From Bacteroidales bacterium (GTDB lineage: Bacteria; Bacteroidota; Bacteroidia; Bacteroidales; UBA12077): 64,000 nt of DNA. The notes below the pieces were generated by a model, which had not been told where the DNA came from, ran no database searches, and worked only from the letters and a program-made list of their open reading frames with translations. Within the stretch, counting starts at the first letter, position 1. Every line of letters begins with the position of its first letter. A program made the translations under genes and the position numbers. Below are positions 45,803 to 55,812 of this stretch, one piece after another. The stretch covers positions 1-64,000 of the forward strand of contig JAIORB010000058.1 in NCBI GenBank assembly GCA_021108325.1. The letters are read 5' to 3'.

Positions 45803-46126
45803 AAAAATTGTATTCGTTCCTACTAAGGATTTGTTACTAAAGAACCTATACATTTAAACTTGTTCTCTTTACTTTTAACTGTGTTGCTCAAAGCCTTAAA
45901 TAACTTCATTTATTCTGTACATCTTATTTCGCAACAAATCCATAAATCAATATCCAGAAAATAAACTTCTGGATATCTGCACCTTATTAAAAATTTAATA
46001 AGAAAAACGGATGCAAAGCTAATTAATTATTTCAAACAACAAATAAATCGAGTACAAGTTTTGACAAATACTAAAAAACTGATGATGAGTTTATTAACAA
46101 TTTCGGGGATAATTTGCAGGAAAGTA
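45803..46126. other. Intergenic region upstream of the serine hydrolase gene
   Basis: About 320 bases, with the inverted repeat TCCAGAA/TTCTGGA near 45953-45975. No gene is visible. Confidence 0.4.
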
Positions 46127-46160
46127 TAAAAAAACCACTACTTTGAACTAAGTAGTGGCT
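46127..46160 (-). terminator. Terminator after the porin-like gene
   Basis: On the minus strand CCACTACTT pairs with AAGTAGTGG around a 6-base loop and is followed by a T-run. Confidence 0.9.
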
Positions 46161-46181
46161 GTTGAAAACTTTATATTTTTT

Positions 46182-46841
46182 TTAGAAGAAAATTCCCAAA
46201 GAAGCTACAAATTGACTATTTCTTGAATCAAAATCTAATGTTTCATTGCCTATCTTAACTCCATTGGCCAATTTGCTAAGATTTCCTTCATATTTTACAT
46301 CAATTGTAAGCTTTTTACCTATATCCAAGCCAACACCAACCTGATAACCCCAGGTTGCTCCATTGAATTCTTCTTCGTAATCCATTCCCATAAATCCATC
46401 TAATGAAGGATCAGTACTAAGAATAATAGTTCCAACAGGTCCTGCCTGAATACGTGCCGGGCCAAATTTGTAACCTAACATTATTGGGAAATCAATTTGT
46501 CTGTACTTCTGCTCTCTAATTTCCTTTGTTCCATCCACAACATTATTATTTAATAAGGCAGAAACTTCGACTTCACCACTAGTTGATGTAAAAAGCAATT
46601 CTGGCTGAACATATAATTTAGCAATTGTAATTCTACTAAAAATTCCACCCTGAAATCCAATTTTAGCATTTTGACCTTTTACTACTAACGCATCAAAATC
46701 AGTCTGATCTGTAATCTCAATAACTTCATCAACTTTTATGCTTGTTGAAGTAATACCCGCCTTAACACCAAATTTAATTTGAGCATTTGAAACAATGCTA
46801 AATGGTATTATTAATAGTGTAATTAAAATTAATCGTTTCAT
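46182..46841 (-). CDS. Porin-family outer-membrane beta-barrel protein
   Basis: A 219-residue protein with a signal peptide (KRLILITLLIIPFSIVSNA) and a mature barrel beginning IKFGVKAGITSTS. Alternating strands and the ending FVASLGIFF with a terminal aromatic fit an eight-stranded OMP_b-brl barrel. Role unknown. It is monocistronic with its own terminator. Confidence 0.88.
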   Translation of the reverse strand: MKRLILITLLIIPFSIVSNAQIKFGVKAGITSTSIKVDEVIEITDQTDFDALVVKGQNAKIGFQGGIFSRITIAKLYVQPELLFTSTSGEVEVSALLNNNVVDGTKEIREQKYRQIDFPIMLGYKFGPARIQAGPVGTIILSTDPSLDGFMGMDYEEEFNGATWGYQVGVGLDIGKKLTIDVKYEGNLSKLANGVKIGNETLDFDSRNSQFVASLGIFF

Positions 46842-46925
46842 ATCATGTTTTTTTTAGTTAGTAAATCAAATATTTTCAAAAATCATTCCAGAAAATGTAA
46901 AAATAGATAATAAACTAAAATTTAC

Positions 46926-46958
46926 TAAAAAAAGGGTGAAGAAAATATTTCTTCACCC
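46926..46958 (-). terminator. Terminator after slyD
   Basis: GGGTGAAGAAA pairs perfectly with TTTCTTCACCC around a 3-base loop, followed on the minus strand by seven T. Confidence 0.92.
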
Positions 46959-46990
46959 CTTTATATTTATAGGTTTTAATTAAGTTTATC

Positions 46991-47476
46991 TTAATGAACG
47001 TGTCCGTGTTCCATTTCTTCTTTGGTTGCATCGCGAACTTCGATAATATTACCTGTAAAATGTAAATCGTCACCAGCCAATGGGTGATTAAAATCAATAA
47101 CTACAGATTCCTTCTTAACTTCTACTACAACACCATTAAACTTCTGACCTTCATTATTTTGCATTGGAATAACATTACCTTCAGCTAATAATTCTTCTTC
47201 AATCTTGCCATCAACTTCGAAAGTATTTTTTGGTAAATCCAGAAGGGCTTCTTCACTAGCCTGACCATAAGCATCATCGCTTTTTAATGTGAACTCAAAA
47301 TTTTCTCCTGCTTTTAAACCATTCAAATTTTCTTCGAACTTAAGAAGCATAAAACCGGCACCATATAAAAATACGAAAGGTTTATCCTCTTTTACAGTTT
47401 CTACAATGTCGCCTTCGCTATTGTCAACTTTTAACTGATAAACCAACGTAACTACTTTTTCGTTTGAAATTGTCAT
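46991..47476 (-). CDS. slyD: FKBP-type peptidyl-prolyl isomerase, SlyD type
   Basis: A 161-residue cytosolic prolyl isomerase/chaperone. The FKBP half (VTLVYQLKVDNSEG, LLKFEENLNGLKAGE) is interrupted by an insert-in-flap domain and resumes at VVIDFNHPLAGDDLHF, the SlyD signature. A short His-containing tail (HGHVH) may bind metal, in place of the long histidine-rich tail of E. coli SlyD. Confidence 0.92.
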   Translation of the reverse strand: MTISNEKVVTLVYQLKVDNSEGDIVETVKEDKPFVFLYGAGFMLLKFEENLNGLKAGENFEFTLKSDDAYGQASEEALLDLPKNTFEVDGKIEEELLAEGNVIPMQNNEGQKFNGVVVEVKKESVVIDFNHPLAGDDLHFTGNIIEVRDATKEEMEHGHVH

Positions 47477-47631
47477 AAACTTTCATTTTGAATTAATAAT
47501 TGCTGCAAAGAAAGATTTTAATTATTAAAATAGCAAAAAATTATTGATTTATTGATGTTCAATATTATATGTTTAACAATCATTTAAATAATTAGATTTT
47601 GTATTTTTATTTAATCTTATCTATTTCAATA

Positions 47632-48705
47632 ATGAAAAAAGATATTCAGCAAAAAATTAGTAAGCTAATTATATATTATTTTTCGGGTACAGGTAATGCC
47701 AGAAACGTAACACACTGGATTGAAAACATAGCACATAAATATAAAATTGAAACTCAAATTATTGATATTAGTAAGCTTAAAAGCAGAAAAGATATAACTA
47801 TTCCGGATAATGCTTTAATTGGGTTTTGTTCTCCAACACACGGTTTTAACTTTCCTCCAATTATGTTTCATTTCCTGCTAAGATTTCCCAGGTCAAGAAA
47901 AAATAGAGTTTTTATTATAAACACAAGGGCTGGATTAAAAATGGGTAAATACTTTTTGCCTGGAATGAGCGGATTAGCCCAGTTTTTTTCTGCACTAATA
48001 TTGATATTAAAAGGATTCAGAATTGTTGGAATGCACCCAATTGATTTACCTTCAAACTGGATTTCATTTCACCCGGGTATCAAACCTAAAGTTGTAGAAT
48101 CTATCTATAGAAGACGAAAAAAAGAAACTGAAAGATTTGCTTTAAATTTGATTAATAATCAAAAAGATTTCAAGGGGTTAAGAACTATTTTAATTGATTT
48201 ATTGATTTCTCCTATTGCGTTTTTATATTACATTATTGGTAGATTTATTTTAGCCAAATCATTTTATGCTTCAAAAGATTGCACCAATTGTGGTTTGTGT
48301 ATTAAAGAATGCCCTTTGCAAGCAATAAAAACTGTTGATAACAGGCCATTCTGGACATATAAATGTGAGAGCTGCATGCAATGCATGAATATTTGCCCTG
48401 AACGTGCCATTGAAACAGCACATGGTTATGTATTTGCTATATATTATTTAATTACGTCTTTTCTCGTTGTAAAAATTTATAAATTATTACAAATTAACCG
48501 ATTTCTCGATAATATTTTCCTGGAGTGGTTAAGTGATATATTACTTTTTTTTATTGATTCCGTATTAGTTGTTCTGTTATTTATTGCTTTTTACAGGATT
48601 TTCCATTATTTATTAAGGTTTCGGTTTTTTGAGCGTATTATTGTATACACATCATTAACTAAATGGAAATTCTGGAGGAGATATAAAATAGAAAAGAGAT
48701 TTTAG
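47632..48705 (+). CDS. EFR1 family protein: flavodoxin fused to a 2x[4Fe-4S] ferredoxin
   Basis: A 357-residue protein started at the ATG at 47632 (MKKDIQQKIS); an ATG at 47599 would add 11 residues. The N-terminal flavodoxin fold has the FMN loop YYFSGTGNAR. Two cluster motifs follow, CTNCGLCIKECP and CESCMQCMNICP. A hydrophobic stretch before the ferredoxin part and two after it (about 275-330) suggest membrane attachment. It probably carries low-potential electrons; the partner is unknown. Confidence 0.88.
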   Translation: MKKDIQQKISKLIIYYFSGTGNARNVTHWIENIAHKYKIETQIIDISKLKSRKDITIPDNALIGFCSPTHGFNFPPIMFHFLLRFPRSRKNRVFIINTRAGLKMGKYFLPGMSGLAQFFSALILILKGFRIVGMHPIDLPSNWISFHPGIKPKVVESIYRRRKKETERFALNLINNQKDFKGLRTILIDLLISPIAFLYYIIGRFILAKSFYASKDCTNCGLCIKECPLQAIKTVDNRPFWTYKCESCMQCMNICPERAIETAHGYVFAIYYLITSFLVVKIYKLLQINRFLDNIFLEWLSDILLFFIDSVLVVLLFIAFYRIFHYLLRFRFFERIIVYTSLTKWKFWRRYKIEKRF

Positions 48706-48828
48706 ATATTAGATTTGAGATTAATATATGATGTAACTAATTTCTGTTTATGTATTTTGAAAAATGTTTGATGTTAATTTATTTGTCTAAATACTCTTAA
48801 CTAATTACTTAATACTAATTTTAAAAAA

Positions 48829-49151
48829 GCAGTAGGCCTGTAAGCCGGGTTCTGTTTCCGTAAACGGAATTCCATCATTTATCTAAGCAACCTACCCCCC
48901 GGCATCGAACGAGTAGCTCTTAATTGCCGGTATACATGGTCTTGCAACCCAAAAGACAGACAGCAACCGATATCACTATCGGAACTGGTGAGCTCTTACC
49001 TCACCTTCTCACCCTTACTCCGACGAATCGGAGCGGTTATTTTCTTCTCTGTTACTATACCCTCACGAATATCTCTCCTTTCGAGAGTTTGGTACTCTGT
49101 GTTGCCCGGACTTTCCTCTCTGTAAAACAGAGCGATGAAACAGCCTACTGC
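48829..49151 (-). ncRNA. rnpB: RNase P RNA (bacterial class A)
   Basis: Read on the minus strand, the 5' end GCAGTAGGCTG pairs with the 3' end CAGGCCTACTGC (P1). The universally conserved blocks are present: GAGGAAAGTCCGGGC near the 5' end and ACAGAACCCGGCTTA near the 3' end. The 3' stem is followed by a T-run. An open frame across it on the + strand is a shadow. Confidence 0.96.
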
Positions 49152-49199
49152 AGTGCAAATTTATATCTTAACTTTGAACTTTAAACTAAAAACTAGTAA

Positions 49200-50252
49200 C
49201 TATTTTATAATAACCATCGTTGCTCCGTATCCATACTCTTTAAAAGAAGCATCCTGATATCGTAATTTAGGATATTTTCTGTCGAGTGTTTTTAAAACTT
49301 CGTGCTTTAATCTACCGTTTCCAATACCATGAATAAAAACCATTCTTCTGGTTCCTGCAATAATTCCACCATCCAGGGCAGTTATAAAACGACTCATTTG
49401 AATATCCAGCATTTCCGTATTAGATAAATTACTATGATTATCAACTAGCTCATGGATATGTAAATCAACTTCTTCAATTTCCTGATTTTCCCCACTCTTG
49501 CTACTCTTGAATTGTTTTTTAGGTTTAATTCTCTCTTTTTCCTTAATGGCTTTTTCAATATCTGAATCTGAAATATGATCGGCCAGATTAATTTCTTCTG
49601 CGCTTAGTTCATAAATAAAGGCATTTTCGTTAAAAAAATCATTTTCAATAAATGTGTTTTGCTTAAAGAATCTTGTAGGTTTTACATTCCAGGTTTTATT
49701 AAGCGGATTTAAAAGATAATAATTTCCTTTTCTGAAAAATATTAACTGAAAGTTAATCTCTTCAAAATCAGTCAGGTCTTCTCTTTTTATTGTTTCCAAG
49801 ATTACTTTTGTATTATCTTCTAAATTACCATAAGCAAAAAGTGATTGAAATTCATTTTCTGTTTTCGATATTGAATACAAAATTCTAAAATTACTATCAT
49901 TAATTAAGTAAACATCTAAATCAGAACTCACCATATCTTTTTGATCTTTTGGAACTACAGCAAAGTATACATTTGCTTTATTATCCGTATTTAAACCGTC
50001 TTCTTCCAAGTCATCTTCTTCAACAATATTATTTTGTTGATTTGAGCTTACAAGATTATTGTCAGAATTTTCTTTTTCATTATCATTAAACACATAGTCG
50101 CCTTCCGCTTTTAAAAGTTCGCTCATTAAAACGGGAACTTCAAATCCATCATCATTTAATACAAGAACTATTTTCTCATCCTGAAACCGAACTATAATAC
50201 CTTGACCCACATCATTTAAAAACTTTACACGATCACCTTTTCTAAAATTCAT
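49200..50252 (-). CDS. DUF2027 and Smr domain protein
   Basis: A 350-residue protein started at the ATG at 50252 (MNFRKGDRVKFLNDVGQG); an ATG at 50282 would add 10 residues. The N-terminal segment is an SH3-like DUF2027 domain, a middle beta domain follows, and the last 85 residues are an Smr nuclease-like domain with EVDLHIHEL and MVFIHGIGNGRLKHEV. Smr domains nick or bind nucleic acids; in this phylum the protein is common but unassigned. It is divergent from queA by 66 bases. Confidence 0.9.
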   Translation of the reverse strand: MNFRKGDRVKFLNDVGQGIIVRFQDEKIVLVLNDDGFEVPVLMSELLKAEGDYVFNDNEKENSDNNLVSSNQQNNIVEEDDLEEDGLNTDNKANVYFAVVPKDQKDMVSSDLDVYLINDSNFRILYSISKTENEFQSLFAYGNLEDNTKVILETIKREDLTDFEEINFQLIFFRKGNYYLLNPLNKTWNVKPTRFFKQNTFIENDFFNENAFIYELSAEEINLADHISDSDIEKAIKEKERIKPKKQFKSSKSGENQEIEEVDLHIHELVDNHSNLSNTEMLDIQMSRFITALDGGIIAGTRRMVFIHGIGNGRLKHEVLKTLDRKYPKLRYQDASFKEYGYGATMVIIK

Positions 50253-50291
50253 CCTAATTATATTTTTAATTTTTATCCCCACAAAATTAGT

Positions 50292-50299
50292 TATTTTTG
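50292..50299 (+). promoter_or_regulatory. Putative -7 element for queA
   Basis: TATTTTTG, followed by CAC, is a good TAnnTTTG match, 19 bases before the queA ATG. Confidence 0.5.
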
Positions 50300-50318
50300 C
50301 ACTTCGAAAAAGATAAAT

Positions 50319-51533
50319 ATGACTATAAATCCGGAAAATATAAGAATTGAAGATTATTCGTACGAATTACCTAATGATCGAATTGCCAAATATCCTTTGG
50401 AGCAAAGAGATCAGTCACAATTATTGGTTTATAATCAGGGTGAAGTAAGTAAAGATCAATTTTTAAATATAGATAGATACTTTGATTCGGATACTACTTG
50501 TGTTTTTAATAATACAAAGGTAATTCAGGCACGATTAAAATTCTATAAAGAAACCGGGGCGCAAATTGAGATTTTTTGCCTGGAACCAATTGAACCTTCT
50601 GATTATATACTGGCTTTTCAGCAAACCGAAAAAATCACCTGGAAATGTATAGTTGGGAATTTGAAAAAATGGAAAAATCAGGATTTAAAGAAAAAAATTT
50701 CAATAAATAACATTGAAATTGAACTGACAGCTTCAAAAGTTTCAGGCGAAGGTAATTCTCAAATTATAGAATTTTCGTGGAACGATAATAGCTTTACTTT
50801 TAGCGAAATACTTGAAAATATTGGCCTTACTCCTATACCACCTTATTTGAATCGTGAATCGGAAATTATTGATAAAGACAGATATCAGACAATTTATTCA
50901 AAACTGAAAGGTTCGGTTGCTGCACCAACTGCCGGATTACATTTTACAGACAAGGTCTTAAATAAGCTTAAAGAAAAGCAAATTAATTTTGAAGAAGTCA
51001 CGCTACATGTCGGAGCCGGAACATTTATACCTGTAAAATCAGAAACTATAAATAATCATGAGATGCACACAGAGCATTTTGTTATTAAAAAAAGTACGAT
51101 AAAAAATCTTTTGAATTCTAAAAAAATTGTAGCGGTAGGAACAACATCTGTCAGGACTATTGAAAGTGTGTATTGGCTAGGTGTTAAATTATTACAAAAT
51201 AACTATTTTGATTCTCATATATCGCAGTGGGAAGTTTATAAATTATCAGATGATATAAATAAAACAGATGCATTAAATACCTTGTTAAATTACATGGATA
51301 ACATGAATGTTGAAGAACTTCATGCATCAACACAAATAATGATATTCCCGGGTTATCAATTTAAAATGGTCGATATACTGATAACAAATTTTCATCAACC
51401 TAAAAGTACATTGCTTTTACTTATAGCTGCATTTATTGGAGATAACTGGAAGAAAGTATATGATTTTGCGTTGAATAATAACTTTAGATTTTTAAGTTAT
51501 GGCGATAGTTCCATACTAATACCTAATCAGTAG
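50319..51533 (+). CDS. queA: S-adenosylmethionine:tRNA ribosyltransferase-isomerase, QueA-like
   Basis: A 404-residue enzyme of the queuosine pathway, which transfers and isomerises the ribose of SAM to preQ1-modified tRNA. Motifs: VAAPTAGLHFTDKVL, TLHVGAGTFIPVKSE, HEMHTEHFVI and ITNFHQPKSTLLLLIAAF. The length is somewhat above the usual 340-350 of E. coli QueA, as in many Bacteroidota members, with extra sequence in the second half (residues about 285-330). Confidence 0.9.
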   Translation: MTINPENIRIEDYSYELPNDRIAKYPLEQRDQSQLLVYNQGEVSKDQFLNIDRYFDSDTTCVFNNTKVIQARLKFYKETGAQIEIFCLEPIEPSDYILAFQQTEKITWKCIVGNLKKWKNQDLKKKISINNIEIELTASKVSGEGNSQIIEFSWNDNSFTFSEILENIGLTPIPPYLNRESEIIDKDRYQTIYSKLKGSVAAPTAGLHFTDKVLNKLKEKQINFEEVTLHVGAGTFIPVKSETINNHEMHTEHFVIKKSTIKNLLNSKKIVAVGTTSVRTIESVYWLGVKLLQNNYFDSHISQWEVYKLSDDINKTDALNTLLNYMDNMNVEELHASTQIMIFPGYQFKMVDILITNFHQPKSTLLLLIAAFIGDNWKKVYDFALNNNFRFLSYGDSSILIPNQ

Positions 51534-51664
51534 GCAAGTACTGAGTATCTAATATCAAAACAATTTTTAAATTACTTACGAATAGCACTTGTGATTATTC
51601 ATCCTCAATCAATTCTCAATTAACTTCAGCATTTTAAAATCAGTAATAATTCATCCTTTTAGCA

Positions 51665-51672
51665 TACATTTG
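51665..51672 (+). promoter_or_regulatory. Putative -7 element for ygiQ
   Basis: TACATTTG fits TAnnTTTG, 17 bases before the ygiQ ATG, implying a very short leader. Confidence 0.45.
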
Positions 51673-51689
51673 CATTACACAGCATAATT

Positions 51690-53564
51690 ATGTCTGAAAG
51701 CCTAAATAAATATCAATTCGCTGACTGGTTACCCACAACCAAAAAAGAAGTAATTGCAAGAGGCTGGGACAAATTGGACGTTATCCTTTTCAGTGGCGAT
51801 ACTTATATTGATCATCCTTCGTTTGGACCTGCTGTTATTGGCAGAGTTTTAGAATCACTTGGATTAAAAATTGCAATTGTTCCTCAACCCAATTGGCAAG
51901 ACGACCTGCGAGATTTTAAGAAACTTGGTAAACCACGATTGTTTTTTGCTGTTACTGCAGGATGTATGGATTCTATGGTAAATCATTATACTGCAAATAA
52001 AAGGTTGCGCTCCAACGATGCTTATACACCAGGTGGAAAAGCAGGTTTCAGGCCTGATTATGCGACTATAACCTATTCAAATATTTTAAAACGCCTGTTT
52101 CCCGAAGTACCAATAGTTATTGGTGGTGTTGAAGCTTCATTACGAAGATTAACTCATTATGATTATTGGTCTGATAAGCTTAAGCCGAGTATTTTGGAAG
52201 AAAGTAAAGCCGATTTACTCATTTACGGAATGGGCGAAAAACCTTTGAGTGAACTGGTGAAATTATTGGAAAAAGGCATCTCTTTTAAATCCATAAAAAC
52301 GATTCCTCAAACAGCATATATTATAAATGAAGAACTAATCCCGGAAAATAAGAATTGGGAAGATTTTGAATTATTTAGTCATAATGAATGCTTAAAGGAT
52401 AAAATAAAATATGTTAAAAATTTTAAAATTATTGAAGAAGAATCGAACCGATATCAAAGCACAAAACGATTAACTCAAAAAGTCGGGCAAAAATCAGTCA
52501 TTGTAAATCCTCCATTTGAGCTATTTTCAGAGAAAGAAATGGATGCAGTATATAATTTACCCTTTACCCGGCTTCCGCATCCGAAATACGCTAAAAAGGA
52601 ACCAATTCCGGCTTATAAAATGATACGGCATTCTATTACATTACATCGGGGTTGTTTTGGGGCTTGTTCTTTTTGTACGATTTCGGCACATCAGGGGAAA
52701 TTTATTAGCAGCCGTTCTGAGAAATCTGTTTTAAAAGAAGTGGAACAGGTAACAAATATGTCTGATTTTAAAGGATATATTTCTGATTTAGGAGGCCCTT
52801 CTGCTAACATGTACAAAATGCAGGGGATTGATATTGAACAATGTAAAACTTGTAAAAGAGCATCTTGTCTTCATCCAGCTATTTGTAAAAATCTGAGTAC
52901 TGATCCAAAGCCATTAACTAAAATATACAAACAAACACATAAGCATCAAAAAGTTAAAAAAGCTTTTGTCGGAAGTGGTATCCGTTACGATTTATTCATG
53001 CATAAACTTAATGATCCTGACTATGCGGATTATGCCGATGAATTAATAAAAAATCATGTGTCAGGGAGATTGAAAGTGGCACCTGAACATACTTCGGAAG
53101 ATGTACTAAAGATTATGCGAAAGCCTGATCTTGGTATGTTTCATGAATTCAAAAAGTTGTTTGATAAAATCAATAGAAAACACCAATTGAACCAACAACT
53201 CATTCCATATTTTATTTCGAGCCATCCTGGTTGTAAAAATATACACATGGCCGAACTGGCTGTTGAAACCAAAATGATGGATTTTAAACTTGAACAAGTA
53301 CAAGATTTCACTCCTACTCCAATGACTTTGGCAACTGTAATGTATTATTCAGGTATTAATCCTTATACCATGGAAAAAGTTTCTGTTGCACGTAGTAAAG
53401 ACGAAAAATTATCGCAACGTAAATTTTTCTTCTGGTACAAAAATGAGTTTAAAAACGATATTATCTCCGAATTACGTAAAGCCAAGCGTGAAGATTTAAT
53501 CGATAAACTTTTTGGCAAGATCACTCAAAAAATACATCATAAAAGCAATCGAAGAAAAAGATAA
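51690..53564 (+). CDS. ygiQ: YgiQ family radical SAM protein
   Basis: A 624-residue UPF0313 protein. An N-terminal B12-binding-like domain precedes the radical-SAM core with Cys322, Cys326 and Cys329 (RGCFGACSFCTISAHQG). Downstream features include the Cys-rich CKTCKRASCLHP and SSHPGCKN. The basic tail (KIHHKSNRRKR) suits RNA contact. The reaction is unknown. Confidence 0.92.
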   Translation: MSESLNKYQFADWLPTTKKEVIARGWDKLDVILFSGDTYIDHPSFGPAVIGRVLESLGLKIAIVPQPNWQDDLRDFKKLGKPRLFFAVTAGCMDSMVNHYTANKRLRSNDAYTPGGKAGFRPDYATITYSNILKRLFPEVPIVIGGVEASLRRLTHYDYWSDKLKPSILEESKADLLIYGMGEKPLSELVKLLEKGISFKSIKTIPQTAYIINEELIPENKNWEDFELFSHNECLKDKIKYVKNFKIIEEESNRYQSTKRLTQKVGQKSVIVNPPFELFSEKEMDAVYNLPFTRLPHPKYAKKEPIPAYKMIRHSITLHRGCFGACSFCTISAHQGKFISSRSEKSVLKEVEQVTNMSDFKGYISDLGGPSANMYKMQGIDIEQCKTCKRASCLHPAICKNLSTDPKPLTKIYKQTHKHQKVKKAFVGSGIRYDLFMHKLNDPDYADYADELIKNHVSGRLKVAPEHTSEDVLKIMRKPDLGMFHEFKKLFDKINRKHQLNQQLIPYFISSHPGCKNIHMAELAVETKMMDFKLEQVQDFTPTPMTLATVMYYSGINPYTMEKVSVARSKDEKLSQRKFFFWYKNEFKNDIISELRKAKREDLIDKLFGKITQKIHHKSNRRKR

Positions 53565-53826
53565 GTCACTTACAAAGGCTTATAAATGAAGTAAATTGTA
53601 GCAATATTCGCAGGCTACAAACAAACAGCATTCGAGTAGAAAATGTGGTAAAATACTACTCAATATGGCAAAAAAGCAATTTAGTATTTCCTCTATATAA
53701 AAATCTACAATATATTCATACATTCCCAGGCTGTTAATAAATTTAAATAACAAATTTATTGAAATTAAAAAGAGACTTAATATTTTTTGACTATTATTGT
53801 CAAATAAAATTAATCAATAACACTAA

Positions 53827-54633
53827 ATGAAAAAAATAGTAGAAAAGTATGTGGAGATGCCGAAAAGTATCCGTCGGCCAATGTGGCAAATTTGGCATAA
53901 ATTAATTATCAAATTTGATAAAAAAGGAGGTGCTATTTTTATGAACTACGGTTATCAAGGTCTTAATGGTGATAAACCGGTACAATTGAACGAGAAAGAT
54001 GAAATTAACCGTTATTGCATTCAACTATACGATCACGTTGTAAACAGGGTTGATCTGAAAGGAAAGAATGTCCTTGAAGTTGGTTCAGGAAGAGGTGGCG
54101 GAGCATCTTTTATTAAAAGATATCACATGCCGGAAGCATATACTGCAATGGATATTTCCAGTTCTGCCATTGATTTTTGTTCTGACTATCATAAAGTTCC
54201 CGGTTTATCATTTGTTAAAGGATATGCTGAAGAACAACCATTCGAAGATCAATCTTTCGATGCTGTAGTTAATGTTGAATCGGCCAGATGTTATGGCAAT
54301 ATTAGTAAATTTTTCAGCGAAGTATATCGTGTGTTAAAACCTGATGGTCATTTTCTTCTTGCAGATATGATTAAGAAAAATGAATTAGATGGTTTCTTGA
54401 ATGATTTAAAGAAAAATGGATTTAAAATTCTTCATCAAACAAAAATTACTCCTAGTGTTGTAAAAGCTTTGGATAATGATTCAGCCAGAAGAGAAGAATC
54501 TATTAAATCTCAGATTCCAAAGTTCCTGATAGGAGGATTTCTCCAATTTGCAGGTACTAAGGGCACTGAGCGTTATAATGCTTTCGCTACTGAAAAAATA
54601 GAATACTGGAGTTTTGTATTAAGTAAAAATTAA
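53827..54633 (+). CDS. Class I SAM-dependent methyltransferase
   Basis: A 268-residue methyltransferase with motif I VLEVGSGRGGGASFI, acidic loop AMDISSSAID, motif at SFDAVVNVESARCYG and RVLKPDGHFLLADM. The substrate is unknown; the pattern resembles the Methyltransf_11 class acting on small molecules or lipids. It has 260 bases of AT-rich DNA upstream without recognisable signals. Confidence 0.85.
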   Translation: MKKIVEKYVEMPKSIRRPMWQIWHKLIIKFDKKGGAIFMNYGYQGLNGDKPVQLNEKDEINRYCIQLYDHVVNRVDLKGKNVLEVGSGRGGGASFIKRYHMPEAYTAMDISSSAIDFCSDYHKVPGLSFVKGYAEEQPFEDQSFDAVVNVESARCYGNISKFFSEVYRVLKPDGHFLLADMIKKNELDGFLNDLKKNGFKILHQTKITPSVVKALDNDSARREESIKSQIPKFLIGGFLQFAGTKGTERYNAFATEKIEYWSFVLSKN

Positions 54634-54637
54634 TTCA

Positions 54638-54677
54638 GATGTAGTGTGCAGGGCATTATTAATTGTCCTGCATACAT
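54638..54677 (+). terminator. Hairpin after the methyltransferase gene
   Basis: GATGT and TGCAGG pair with CCTGCA and ACATC with a small bulge. No T-run follows, so termination is uncertain. Confidence 0.4.
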
Positions 54678-54876
54678 CTTACAGAAAGTACTGAACTCAG
54701 ATCATAGGCAATAATCCCCACTTTGTCACTATTCACATATAATATTACGAAAAAGACTCTATCCCACCAATTTGTGTATTTATCCGAAAACTTGCATAAT
54801 TTATTGATCCTATAAAAAAATTGAAATACGGTAATAAACGTATTAATATCAAAAATTATTCGATTACTTTTGCTGT

Positions 54877-55812
54877 ATGTTTATTAAAATAGCACTTATA
54901 TTATCTGTATTGCTGCAATTTGGAGCCACTATTGTAGCTATTGGACTGATACGAAGAACCAAATACAATATTTCCTGGATAATGATATCTACCGGTTTCT
55001 TCCTGATGGCATTTCGAAGATTGTATGAACTCATAATATTAATAAATACCAACAACAATACCGAAATAACAATTAGTAGTTGGATTGCAGTTATGATTTC
55101 ACTGTTAATGTTTATTGGTACAATATATATTCGCAGGATATTTAATTTTCAGGAAAGAATCAATAATCTTCGCAAAAAAAATGAAGCATACGTTCTTTCT
55201 GCAATTATTAAAGCTGAAGAAAAAGAGCGTCAGGAATTCTCAAAAGAACTGCATGACGGACTAGGCCCGGTTTTATCATCTATAAAAATGGCTATTTCGG
55301 CAATCAATAAATCTATTTTACAAGATTCAAATAAAAAAATTATTGATAAAACTGAGCTAATAATTGACGAAGCAATAATTACAATTAAAGAAATTTCAAA
55401 TAAACTAAATCCTCATATATTAGAACGTTTTGGATTGGAAAAAGCAATAAAATCTTTTACCGACACTATTATTACCGGAAAAGAATTTGAAATAACTTAT
55501 TCGTCTAATATTAAAAAGAAACGTTACGATTATAATACAGAAGTTATAATTTACAGAATAATTGGTGAATTACTAAGCAATACACTTAAGCATGCATCTG
55601 CTACCAAAGTAGATATCTCCTTGTTCGATTATGGAAGTAAATTGGAATTATTTTATTCTGATAATGGCGTAGGATTCAATATTGAAAGAAATACCGACAA
55701 AGGTATGGGTTTGTCAAATATCCGTTCACGAATTAAATCATTAGACGGAAAAATAGAAATTCACAGCAAACCTAATAAAGGATTCTTTCTAAAATTAACT
55801 GTTCCTGTATGA
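54877..55812 (+). CDS. Membrane sensor histidine kinase, NarX/DesK type (HisKA_3)
   Basis: A 311-residue kinase. Three membrane segments (about 5-25, 32-52, 66-86) with almost no periplasmic part suggest intramembrane sensing. His126 lies in ELHDGLGPVLSS of the HisKA_3 domain; the ATPase domain has NTLKHASATK, DNGVGFN and GMGLSNIRSR. The stop overlaps the regulator start by 4 bases. A TACTTTTG -7 match at 54865-54872 lies only 4 bases before the ATG. Confidence 0.9.
   Translation: MFIKIALILSVLLQFGATIVAIGLIRRTKYNISWIMISTGFFLMAFRRLYELIILINTNNNTEITISSWIAVMISLLMFIGTIYIRRIFNFQERINNLRKKNEAYVLSAIIKAEEKERQEFSKELHDGLGPVLSSIKMAISAINKSILQDSNKKIIDKTELIIDEAIITIKEISNKLNPHILERFGLEKAIKSFTDTIITGKEFEITYSSNIKKKRYDYNTEVIIYRIIGELLSNTLKHASATKVDISLFDYGSKLELFYSDNGVGFNIERNTDKGMGLSNIRSRIKSLDGKIEIHSKPNKGFFLKLTVPV

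Noticed and set aside
48924-49184. Open frame of 86 codons on the + strand
   Set aside because: It overlies the RNase P RNA gene on the other strand and is a chance frame.
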